Positions 1 to 7,300 of a DNA stretch of 54,604 bases are shown here, piece by piece (position 1 is the first letter of the stretch; each line of letters opens with the position of its first letter). The DNA lies in assembly GCA_025056735.1 (NCBI GenBank), contig JANWVR010000015.1, positions 1-54,604 on the forward strand. Direction: 5' to 3'. The DNA comes from Saprospiraceae bacterium. Its GTDB lineage: Bacteria > Bacteroidota > Bacteroidia > Chitinophagales > Saprospiraceae. The position numbers and the translations under genes were made by a program. The notes below the pieces were generated by a model, which was not told the origin of the DNA, ran no database searches, and was given only the letters and a program-made list of their open reading frames with translations.

Positions 1-470
1 GCGGAGTCGCCCGGCAACAGCGGTTTTTGGCGGATGTTCACATCCAGAAAAGTGCGGCGGCGCGTGCGCTCCTTTTCAGGTATGGGCTGCCCGTTGAGGC
101 TAAGCTGTTCGATGCGCACGCCCTCGCCTACGTCGTCGGGACTCACATCGTCATCGCGCAGGCTGCCCTTGCGATAGCGGTCGGCGGCCAACTTAAAGCG
201 CAACAGCTGCAGCGTGTCGGGGCTTTGATTGTAATAGACGATAGTTGCCTGCCCCTGCACTAAGCGCTTTTTGGGTGTAAGGCTAACGTTTATCCAGTAG
301 GCGGCCCGGTTTTGCCAGTACTTCGGCCCTGGGCGGCCGTCGAAGCTGCGCGTGCCTTTCTCGTAAGCCCGCAGCACGTTGCGCGCCATAAACAGGGTAG
401 AGTCTTGGGCCGAGGCTAACGGCAGAAAGGCTGCCTTCAGCAGCATCCATAAAGTCAGAAAGCGAAACAT
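1..470 (-). CDS. M1 family aminopeptidase, N-terminal part (runs off the window)
   Basis: Reading from an ATG at 470 towards base 1 gives 156 uninterrupted codons that leave the window without a stop, so only the N-terminus is present. The first 21 residues form a signal peptide (MFRFLTLWMLLKAAFLPLASA, then QD). A stretch around residues 48-85 contains KYWQNRAAYWINVSL and VYYNQSPDTLQLLRFKL. This pattern is characteristic of the N-terminal beta domain of Bacteroidota M1 zinc aminopeptidases, whose family degrades peptides after export. The catalytic HExxH and GAMEN motifs would lie beyond the window edge, so the assignment rests on the N-terminal domain only. A TACCTTTG element lies 18 bases upstream of the ATG. 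Another exported protein with the same N-terminal domain cannot be excluded. Confidence 0.75.
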   Translation of the reverse strand, partial: MFRFLTLWMLLKAAFLPLASAQDSTLFMARNVLRAYEKGTRSFDGRPGPKYWQNRAAYWINVSLTPKKRLVQGQATIVYYNQSPDTLQLLRFKLAADRYRKGSLRDDDVSPDDVGEGVRIEQLSLNGQPIPEKERTRRRTFLDVNIRQKPLLPGDS

Positions 471-487
471 GCGCGGTCGTTTGCCGG

Positions 488-495
488 CAAAGGTA
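488..495 (-). promoter_or_regulatory. -7 promoter element of the M1 peptidase gene
   Basis: The minus strand reads TACCTTTG, a perfect match to the Bacteroidota -7 consensus TAnnTTTG, 18 bases before the ATG at 470. No TTG -33 box is seen at the usual spacing, so only the -7 half is supported. Confidence 0.45.
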
Positions 496-723
496 GGCGA
501 AAGCCGCAGTGAATGCGATGGAGCGAAAAACCCAGCCTTCTTAGCGGGCGACGTGTCTAAAAGATCCAGCCTCCGGCTATTAAACCCGCTCAAACGAGCG
601 GATACAGAGGAGGAGATGTGCCCTCTTGACGAGCTATTTTGCCGGTAGCAAGTGCGGCCTGCGGCCCTCTGTGCTCTTGACGATTGTTGAGAGAGCGTGA
701 ACTTGTCATCACTCCCTGTAGGA
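496..723. other. Intergenic region between the peptidase and the symporter
   Basis: No convincing gene is seen here. The only structure is a six-base-pair hairpin, CCGCTC-AAAC-GAGCGG at 586-601. Read on the minus strand it is followed by GTTTAAT and could be a weak terminator for the symporter gene ending at 724. Two similar short stretches around CTCTTGACGA (near 623 and 674) are noted without interpretation. Confidence 0.3.
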
Positions 724-2442
724 CTAAAGCAGCGGCTTTCTCAAAGATGTATCCGGAGCGCTCCCTTGGTCTGAGAGTGTCTGCCACACCCAGCCAATAC
801 CCATAACTAAGCCGCAGCCCAGCGGGTTGTACCACAGGTAGGCGTCGCGATCCACGCCAAAGAAGAGCATCAGGATGAGGGCCTGAGTAACGAGGGCTGC
901 CCAAAATACGGCCTTGCCCTTCACCTTGGGCAGGAAGAAAGCCGTGAAAAAGATGCCCAGAATGGTTCCGTAGAAGACCGAACCGATCATATTGATTGCC
1001 TGAATAAGGTTTTCAAACAGATCGGCATAGCTGGCAAAGGCGACGATGAAGGCGCCCCAGCCGATGGTGAACCAGCGCGCTGCGCGGAAGTAGTGGGTGT
1101 CGTCGCGGTCGGTAACGATGGAACGGCGATAGATATCGGACACTGAAGTGGCCGTCAGGGCGCTCAATTCGGAGGCGGTGGTGCTCCAGGAGGCGCAAAA
1201 GATCATGGCCAGCATCAGGCCCGTCAGGCCTACGGGCACATATCGAAGGATGAAATGGATGAACACGAAATCCTTGTCTTTAGGGTCGGTGTCGGGGCGA
1301 GCCTTTTTTACTAAGGCTTCGGCCTGTTGGTGCAGGGCTTTTCGTTCAGCATCCCACTGTTTCAGTTGCTCCTGAATAGTTGGGGGTAGCTGGCCGTCCT
1401 GCAAGTGGGCTGTGGCTTCGCGGAGTGTCGCCTGTTTGAGGCGGGCCAGGCTGTCGTTGCGGGCTTCCAGCTGCTGGAAGGCGGTTTCATAGGGGGTAGC
1501 GCGTACAGCAGCCCGATTGGCTTCATGGAAGTACAGCGGCGCAGGATTGAATTGAAAAAAAACATATACCATGACGCCAACGGCCAGCACCAGCAACTGC
1601 ATAGGGATTTTGACAAAGCCGTTGAACAACAACCCGACGCGGCTTTCGCGCAGCGATTTGCCCGACAGATAGCGCCCTACCTGGCTCTGGTCGGTTCCGA
1701 AATAGGAAAGGAATAGAAAAGTAGCGCCCAGAATGCCCGACCAGATGTTGTAGCGGTCGCGCACATCGAACGACCAGTCTACTACCCGGGTCTTGCCTGT
1801 GGCGCCCGCCACCATCCAGGCCTCGGGCAGCCCAACGCCTTCGGGAAGACTGCTGAGGGCTACGATAAACGCCAACACCAAGCCGCCTAGCATGATGCTC
1901 ATTTGCAGCTCCTGCGTGCGGCTCACGGCTGCGCTGCCACCTGAGGTGGTGTAGATAATGACGAACACGGCCATGAGCGCGTTGGTCAGGGCCAGATTCC
2001 AGCCAAAAACGGCACATAAAACGATACTCGGTGCGTAGATGCTGATGGCCGCCGCTACACCGCGCTGAATGAGAAACAGCAAAGCCGTCAGCGTACGCAT
2101 GCGCCGGTCGAAGCGGTGTTCTAAGTACTCGTAGGCCGTCGTCACGCGCAGCCGATAGTACACCGGCAGCACAAATGCCACCAGAATAAGCATGGCGATG
2201 GGCATGCCGAAGTAAAATTGGGCGAACTCCATGCCGTCGGCAAAACCCTGACCGGGCGTGCTCAAAAATGTAATGGCGCTGGCCTGCGTGGCCATAATGC
2301 TCAGCCCTATCGTCCACCAGGGCAGGTCGCGCTTGCCAGCCAGAAAGTCTTTGCTGGTGCCGATGTGGCGGCTTCTCCAAATACCGTAGGCGACAACCCC
2401 GGCCAGCGCCAACACCAGCACGACCCAGTCTATTGGCGTCAT
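724..2442 (-). CDS. Sodium:solute symporter (SSS family)
   Basis: This 572-residue integral membrane protein belongs to the SSS family, which couples sodium entry to uptake of sugars, amino acids or other solutes. The N-terminus carries the usual first helix (residues 5-22), the KDFLAGKRDLPWW segment and the conserved TQASAITFLSTPGQGF stretch (residues 52-67). Further helices follow to about residue 555. The substrate cannot be read from the sequence. Residues about 299-395 form a long hydrophilic, helix-rich segment between two membrane helices, which makes the protein longer than minimal SSS transporters. The ATG at 2442 overlaps the stop of the upstream gene in an ATGA, so the two are probably translated from one message with coupling. 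Confidence 0.9.
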   Translation of the reverse strand: MTPIDWVVLVLALAGVVAYGIWRSRHIGTSKDFLAGKRDLPWWTIGLSIMATQASAITFLSTPGQGFADGMEFAQFYFGMPIAMLILVAFVLPVYYRLRVTTAYEYLEHRFDRRMRTLTALLFLIQRGVAAAISIYAPSIVLCAVFGWNLALTNALMAVFVIIYTTSGGSAAVSRTQELQMSIMLGGLVLAFIVALSSLPEGVGLPEAWMVAGATGKTRVVDWSFDVRDRYNIWSGILGATFLFLSYFGTDQSQVGRYLSGKSLRESRVGLLFNGFVKIPMQLLVLAVGVMVYVFFQFNPAPLYFHEANRAAVRATPYETAFQQLEARNDSLARLKQATLREATAHLQDGQLPPTIQEQLKQWDAERKALHQQAEALVKKARPDTDPKDKDFVFIHFILRYVPVGLTGLMLAMIFCASWSTTASELSALTATSVSDIYRRSIVTDRDDTHYFRAARWFTIGWGAFIVAFASYADLFENLIQAINMIGSVFYGTILGIFFTAFFLPKVKGKAVFWAALVTQALILMLFFGVDRDAYLWYNPLGCGLVMGIGWVWQTLSDQGSAPDTSLRKPLL

Positions 2443-3017
2443 TTTGAGAAAGATAGATAAAGAATGACAAAAATCACAACGAACAGCAGCACCCAGCTGC
2501 CAATGCCAATGCTGTTCTCGCGCCAGACGTTAAACAACTTTTCCATCAAATTTCGCCAGTCCAATTCACCACCTCTTGGGTCGCGCGTATCCGGTTCATG
2601 CACTAAGAAAAAGTATTTGCGCTGTCCTTTGCGCGCCTGATCGCCGTGCTTGGTCAGCACCAAAAAACTGGAGTTTAGAAAGCGAAGGTCAAACAACTCG
2701 CTCTTACCTGCCAGCTCCAGAATAAGCGAATTGCTGCCGCCCAACTGCTTCCACGCGCCCTTGAGGACGTTGCCGTCCAACGACAGCAAGTACTCTCCGC
2801 CCGGATTAAAAATGTGCAAAATGGCCTCGTGAAAGCCCTCATCGTCGCGCACTTCCTTCCAGCGTTTGCCCAGCCAGAAGGCCTCTTCGCGCAGGTCTTC
2901 TCCGTAAGGAATTACTTTTGGCAGGATGAAATCTAAGTGCTGATCCATCGTGCCCAAATCGGCCGGCAACTCCGGGCTCAACACGCGGGATATATCCTTG
3001 AATGTCGTCAGCTGCAT
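2439..3017 (-). CDS. Hypothetical protein with C-terminal membrane anchor
   Basis: I do not recognise this 192-residue protein. It has a soluble N-terminal region of about 165 residues and one hydrophobic helix at the very end (about residues 169-189, SWVLLFVVIFVILYLSF) followed by only two residues, as in a tail-anchored protein. There is no signal peptide. The soluble part contains a well-ordered, mixed alpha/beta-looking sequence with no catalytic motif that I can name. Its stop codon overlaps the start of the SSS transporter by four bases (ATGA), which points to co-translation and perhaps to a role with that transporter. The ATG at 3017 is the first in frame. About 120 bases separate it from the sugar transferase upstream. 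Confidence 0.7.
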   Translation of the reverse strand: MQLTTFKDISRVLSPELPADLGTMDQHLDFILPKVIPYGEDLREEAFWLGKRWKEVRDDEGFHEAILHIFNPGGEYLLSLDGNVLKGAWKQLGGSNSLILELAGKSELFDLRFLNSSFLVLTKHGDQARKGQRKYFFLVHEPDTRDPRGGELDWRNLMEKLFNVWRENSIGIGSWVLLFVVIFVILYLSFSK

Positions 3018-3141
3018 CGCGTCTATCGTTTTTCACCGGGTAAAAATCGGCATTCGCACAGTTCTAACGCGAAATTCTGCGGTCTTGCCTTGTTCACTTA
3101 TGCCGCCTGCTGGCCCATCGAGTTTGACCCGCGCCGGCAGT

Positions 3142-4569
3142 CTATTTGCCCCGCCCTTGCAGCAGCACCAACACGGTATAGAACAGGATTTTGAAATCCA
3201 GTGCCAGCGACATATTTTCGATGTAAAGTAGATCGAATTTGAGGCGCTGGAGCATTTCTTCCACCGATGAAGCGTAGCCGTACTTGACCTGCCCCCACGA
3301 GGTAATGCCCGGTCGCACCTTGAGCAGGTGGCGGTAGTGGGGGTTATGTTTTAGGATTTGATCAATAAAGTGCTGGCGCTCAGGACGTGGGCCCACTAAG
3401 GACATATCGCCGCGCAGGACATTCCAGAAGTTGGGCAATTCGTCCAAGCGCCATTTGCGCATAATAGCCCCCCAGGGCGTGCAGCGCGGGTCGTTCTCCT
3501 GCGACAGCTGAGGGCCGTTCTTTTCGGCATCCACGTACATGGATCGGAACTTGTAAAGCAAAAAAGGCCGTCCGTGCAGGCCGATGCGCTCCTGGCGAAA
3601 AAGGATGGGGCCGGGCGATGAGAGGCGCACGCGCAGGGCGATGTACAGCAGCAATGGCAACAGCAGCAGAAGCATCGTCGCGCTTACCACCACGTCAATG
3701 GCGCGCTTCAGGACGCGCTGCCAGCGAGGCATGAGCTCCTGGCGAATTTCGATGAGCACGGCTCCATACACATGCGTCATCTTGACCGACCCCAGCAGGA
3801 TGTCGTACATGTCGGGGATGATCTTGACGAATACCTGATGGCTGAAGTCAAAGAGTGTGTCTAAGATGCGGCGCACTAAGTTGTGCTCACTCGTTTCAAT
3901 GGCAATAATGACGTCTTCTACCTCATAAGCGCGAATGACGCGAGAAAGGTCATCTATGGTGCCTAATTGAGGCAGATAATGAGCGAGCGGGGCTTCAGAG
4001 CCGTTAGCACCAGTATCTACGTAGCCGATAAAGCGATATCCAATACTCTTCTTCTGCCCGACGATGTCTTTGTAAAGTTCGACAGCATTTTGATTGCCGC
4101 CGACAAGAAGGGTATTGAAAGCCACTTTGCCCTCCTGAACGCGCTGATGCGCTCTTGTGAGCAAAACCATGCGCATAGTGGCCGTCAAAAAGAAATGCAG
4201 GCTAAACAGGACAACAAACGATTGCGCATACGTGCGCGAGTCCTGCACTACATCATCGAGAATAAGGGTAAAAAACAGGGCCAGAACGCCAATAAACGAC
4301 GCGAGGAAAGTGCGCCCCAGCGTATTCACGCGCGACATGCGGTAGATGTCGGGCGAATAGTGGTCAAAAATAGCATACAACAATAGCCAGCCCACGGGAA
4401 TAGCGTCCGCGCCCAACCACAGGTTAGGATCCCGAAAAACCGCTTCGTTTATGGGTGCGCCCTCTGTTTTTTTTCGATACAAGAAAAAGAGCACCCAGGC
4501 CAGCATAGCCATCAGGAAGTCAGCAGCAGCGTACAGTCGGGTATCGCGTTGGCGGAGTCGGCGCGACAA
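3142..4569 (-). CDS. Polyprenyl-phosphate sugar-1-phosphate transferase (WcaJ/EpsE-type)
   Basis: This membrane enzyme starts polysaccharide synthesis by moving a sugar phosphate onto undecaprenyl phosphate. The N-terminal half has four or five helices and a CoA-binding-like domain (LLVGGN.. to the EDVIIAIE stretch). The last 190 residues are the bacterial sugar transferase domain, with KRAIDVVVSA, SPGPILFRQERIG, FRSMYVDAE, the acidic pair in KWRLDELPNFWNVL and RGDMSLVGPRPER. The frame is open up to a TTG at 4644, but that codon lies inside a -7 promoter element (TACATTTG at 4642-4649). The next plausible start is TTG at 4569, giving 475 residues, and I use that one. The start is uncertain, the family assignment is not. 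No other glycosyltransferase gene is nearby. Confidence 0.88.
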   Translation of the reverse strand: MSRRLRQRDTRLYAAADFLMAMLAWVLFFLYRKKTEGAPINEAVFRDPNLWLGADAIPVGWLLLYAIFDHYSPDIYRMSRVNTLGRTFLASFIGVLALFFTLILDDVVQDSRTYAQSFVVLFSLHFFLTATMRMVLLTRAHQRVQEGKVAFNTLLVGGNQNAVELYKDIVGQKKSIGYRFIGYVDTGANGSEAPLAHYLPQLGTIDDLSRVIRAYEVEDVIIAIETSEHNLVRRILDTLFDFSHQVFVKIIPDMYDILLGSVKMTHVYGAVLIEIRQELMPRWQRVLKRAIDVVVSATMLLLLLPLLLYIALRVRLSSPGPILFRQERIGLHGRPFLLYKFRSMYVDAEKNGPQLSQENDPRCTPWGAIMRKWRLDELPNFWNVLRGDMSLVGPRPERQHFIDQILKHNPHYRHLLKVRPGITSWGQVKYGYASSVEEMLQRLKFDLLYIENMSLALDFKILFYTVLVLLQGRGK

Positions 4570-4641
4570 GGAACGTAGGGTTTTGCTTGTGTGAGCGATA
4601 GCGATGAGCCGATAGATAAATGCAATAAAAAACGGCAGAGC

Positions 4642-4649
4642 CAAATGTA
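4642..4649 (-). promoter_or_regulatory. -7 promoter element before the sugar transferase
   Basis: The minus strand reads TACATTTG, matching TAnnTTTG. It covers the upstream TTG of the open frame and therefore argues for a start further downstream. No clear -33 box is seen. Confidence 0.4.
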
Positions 4650-4700
4650 CCCCTTAGACCCGAAGGGTGATTTATTTTGAGAATGGGCAACCTACCCACT

Positions 4701-4724
4701 TTTTTCACTTTTCACTTTTCACTT
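4701..4724. repeat. Short tandem repeat, three copies of TTTCACT
   Basis: Three adjacent copies of a seven- to eight-base unit (TTTTCACT) lie immediately after the lipoprotein stop codon in the spacer to the sugar transferase. It is a simple-sequence tract with no evident function. Confidence 0.5.
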
Positions 4725-5605
4725 TAAAAGTGCATCAGTCGGATATTGTCAAACAGCACAGTACCCGTTGTTTTTTCAAACTGACCGGCGTTGTTGGGCT
4801 TGAGTGCTAATCGGAAGAGGAGGCGATGGCGTTTTCGTTCCCCTAAGTTGACGAGCGGGTCGGTCAGGTTGAGGTAGATTTTGCGCCATGTATCAGAGGG
4901 GGTGAACGTAAATACAGAGGTGCTGGACTCCGTTGTACCTGGGCCGTCGTCGGCCAATAGCCACAATTCGAAGGGTACGTCGTTTTTGCGGTGGAGTTCC
5001 AACCAAACCTGGCGCGCGCGAGTAGCGGGCATCCCTTCAACGGGTTCGGTAGCCACGTCATTGAGTCGGTTAGCCGTATCCGCGCGCATGCGCACCGAGC
5101 GGCCAGCAAAAGCACCCTCAGTGACGAGCTCAAAGCCCGTGCGCGGGTTGTCGTCGCGATCTTGTAAGACAATAACGCTGGCGTCGAATGTGCCGCGCTC
5201 GATAGACCACGGGAAGCGAATGTCGTTTACGTAGCGCGTCTTGGGTTTTAGCGTCGTCGTTTGCGCAGGTGTCAGGACAACTTTTCCCTCGTAGCGCTGC
5301 ATCATGGGATAGACGGATGGCGTGAGCAGCTGACCGTTGCCCTTTACGCCGGGAAAAACGAGTACGTTACAAGTGTCTTCAGCCAGCACGGGCACTAATG
5401 CCGGAATAGAATATCCGCCCAGAAACTGATTGTTGACGTACACCCAGGCCTCGGTAATGTTTTGCCAGTCAGCACCGCCTAAAGCATCCACAGCAAAGGG
5501 TTCTACGCGCAGATAAGCAGGCAAGGGCTCCTCTTTGTCTGAGCAAGCAAGGCACCCCAGGGAAATAAGTAAAGCGCCTCCCCATGCAATTGATCGCATT
5601 CGCAT
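4724..5605 (-). CDS. Putative lipoprotein of a Bacteroidota-type family
   Basis: The 293-residue product starts with a lipoprotein signal peptide: a basic N-terminus, a hydrophobic stretch and the lipobox LACS with the modified cysteine at about residue 21. It would be anchored in a membrane. The body holds ITEAWVYVNNQFLGGYSIPALVPVL followed by a segment with VFPGVKGNG and SVYPMMQRYEG, a pattern I associate with uncharacterised Bacteroidota lipoproteins. The C-terminal third looks like a beta-sandwich, ending in TGTVLFDNIRL, which resembles carbohydrate-binding or jelly-roll modules. No enzymatic motif is visible and I assign no function. The gene stands alone between the DASH cryptochrome and the sugar transferase, about 75 bases after the former. 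Confidence 0.75.
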   Translation of the reverse strand: MRMRSIAWGGALLISLGCLACSDKEEPLPAYLRVEPFAVDALGGADWQNITEAWVYVNNQFLGGYSIPALVPVLAEDTCNVLVFPGVKGNGQLLTPSVYPMMQRYEGKVVLTPAQTTTLKPKTRYVNDIRFPWSIERGTFDASVIVLQDRDDNPRTGFELVTEGAFAGRSVRMRADTANRLNDVATEPVEGMPATRARQVWLELHRKNDVPFELWLLADDGPGTTESSTSVFTFTPSDTWRKIYLNLTDPLVNLGERKRHRLLFRLALKPNNAGQFEKTTGTVLFDNIRLMHF

Positions 5606-5680
5606 GATCTACCAAATGCCGACGGATTGGTTTCGGCTGGGGGCAAAGATACCGACTTAGGCGAATTCAGGGCCTTTGCT

Positions 5681-7108
5681 TCAAGGGCGTGCCCATTTAT
5701 CAATGCGGACGATAGCCTTAGGGTAGCCGTTGACGCCGAATTGTTGGCGCTCGCTGGCGTTGAGCAGGTCGGGACGATGCACCTTTTCTCGAGGCACATC
5801 GCGAAGCTCTGGGCACCACAGGCGCACGTATTCGCCGTCAGGGTCGTAGTTGCGCGCCTGAGTCAGAATGTTGAAGTAGCGGTCTTCGCGCGGGTCGCTG
5901 CCCACCCCGGCCACGTAGTTCCAGTTGCCCCAGTTGGAGCAAGGGTCGTAGTCGAGCAGCAACGACTCGAAGTATTCAGCGCCCATTTGCCAGTTGACCT
6001 TTAGGTCGCGCACCAAGAAGGAGGCCACATTCTGACGGCCGCGATTGCTCATCCAGCCAGTAGCGTTCAGCTCGCGCATATTGGCATCAATAAACGGCAC
6101 GCCGGTGCGTCCTTCGGCCCACAGCTGAAATTTTTCCCAGTCATTTTTCAGGTGCGGCATGGGTTTGTTTTGTGGGCCACCTTTAAGGAAGATTCGGTTG
6201 CGGTGTTTTTTGCCCATCAGGCGGAAGAAGTCGCGCCAGAGCAACTCAAAAAAGAGCCAGTACGTGCTTTCGTTGCGCACGCGCTCGTGTTCGTAGCGCT
6301 TCAGCTCGTGATAGATAAATTTGGGCGACAGGCAACCAGCGGCCAGCCACGGTGAGAATTTGGAGGAGTAATCCGAGCCAATCAGACCATTGCGGGTTTC
6401 CTTGTAGCGGGCCACGGCGTTGCTTTCCCATAGGTAATGGCGCAGGCGGGCCAGTCCCTCCGTCTCCCCTCCTTTGAAGGGCAATACGGCGCGGGGGTCA
6501 GGTTCAAACGGTTCGTGCCCGAAGTCGGTCAGCGAAGGGAGCTCTCCTATATCCAGCCCCGGCGGCAGCGGCGGCAGCGATGTCGGGGTCGGGAAGGGCG
6601 CTCGAATGGGGGTAATATGTTCATTTTCCTTTCGGAATTGGGTAAACGTATCGGGCGTATGGTGTACAGGCACCGGAAGGTCTTGCGTGTGATAGAGCAT
6701 TTTGCCGCGCACGTAAAGGAGCTCGACGCCAAAGGGCCACAGCTTGCGCTCTAAGGCGTCCTGCACGAGCTCTTCCTCTTGCGTGCGCTCCCGGTTGCAC
6801 AACACCCATGAGGCCTTTATTTGTTGGGCTAACTCGGAGACGATGTACTCGGGTTTGCCTACTCGCACCAACAGGTCAGAGCCTAAGCGTCGAAGATTCT
6901 GCCGCAAATCGGCCACGCTCTCAAGCACAAATTTCGCCCTGAACTTACCCGTTTTTGGAAAGCCAAAGCGCGTTTTACCCATAAACACCCGTTCATCGAA
7001 GACGTAAATGGGCACGACCTCATCGGCCATACGCAGGGCAGTGGAAATGGCTTCATTGTCGTGCAAACGTAAATCCTGGCGAAACCAGACAATAGCGCGG
7101 CGCTTCAT
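5681..7108 (-). CDS. Cryptochrome DASH / photolyase family flavoprotein
   Basis: This 475-residue protein belongs to the photolyase/cryptochrome family, which uses FAD and light to repair pyrimidine dimers or to sense light. The N-terminal photolyase domain begins at VWFRQDLRLHDNEA. The FAD-binding half contains YKETRNGLIGSDYSSK, FSPWLAAGCLSP, the GRTGVPFIDANMREL stretch and WMSNRGRQNVASF. The segment with SNWGNWNYVAGVG and DPREDRYFNI is typical of the DASH subgroup, whose studied members repair dimers mainly in single-stranded DNA. The frame extends upstream to 7270, but the ATG at 7108 fits the family start exactly (MKRRAIVWFRQDLRL), so the extra 54 residues are not counted. The gene is divergent from the DUF5916 gene. 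Confidence 0.95.
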   Translation of the reverse strand: MKRRAIVWFRQDLRLHDNEAISTALRMADEVVPIYVFDERVFMGKTRFGFPKTGKFRAKFVLESVADLRQNLRRLGSDLLVRVGKPEYIVSELAQQIKASWVLCNRERTQEEELVQDALERKLWPFGVELLYVRGKMLYHTQDLPVPVHHTPDTFTQFRKENEHITPIRAPFPTPTSLPPLPPGLDIGELPSLTDFGHEPFEPDPRAVLPFKGGETEGLARLRHYLWESNAVARYKETRNGLIGSDYSSKFSPWLAAGCLSPKFIYHELKRYEHERVRNESTYWLFFELLWRDFFRLMGKKHRNRIFLKGGPQNKPMPHLKNDWEKFQLWAEGRTGVPFIDANMRELNATGWMSNRGRQNVASFLVRDLKVNWQMGAEYFESLLLDYDPCSNWGNWNYVAGVGSDPREDRYFNILTQARNYDPDGEYVRLWCPELRDVPREKVHRPDLLNASERQQFGVNGYPKAIVRIDKWARP

Positions 7109-7249
7109 GGCAAAAGGATGCTTTAAGGAAAAGGACAGGAAATGACTATGCTTACAAATTGTTGCTATAACAGTCAAAAAGCGCGCAGGTTTGGTCAAGA
7201 CACCATGGACACCAACAGGCGGCGTCTGTCGGCATTTTGCCGCTGCTGG

Positions 7250-7257
7250 TACATTTG
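7250..7257 (+). promoter_or_regulatory. -7 promoter element before the DUF5916 gene
   Basis: TACATTTG matches the Bacteroidota -7 consensus and lies 43 bases before the ATG at 7301. A second, poorer candidate (CACTTTTG) lies at about 7284. Neither has a well-placed -33 TTG. Confidence 0.3.
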
Positions 7258-7300
7258 GGCGTGATGGCATTCGCGTGCTGCGTGCACTTTTGCGTCCGAA

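Noticed and set aside
1523-2470. A 315-codon minus-strand frame overlapping the symporter in another frame
   Set aside because: It is rich in Arg, His and Ala with no domain, while the overlapping frame is a complete SSS transporter.
4701-4724. Three tandem TTTTCACT copies as a possible CRISPR or repeat array
   Set aside because: The unit is eight bases with no spacers. It is a short simple repeat.
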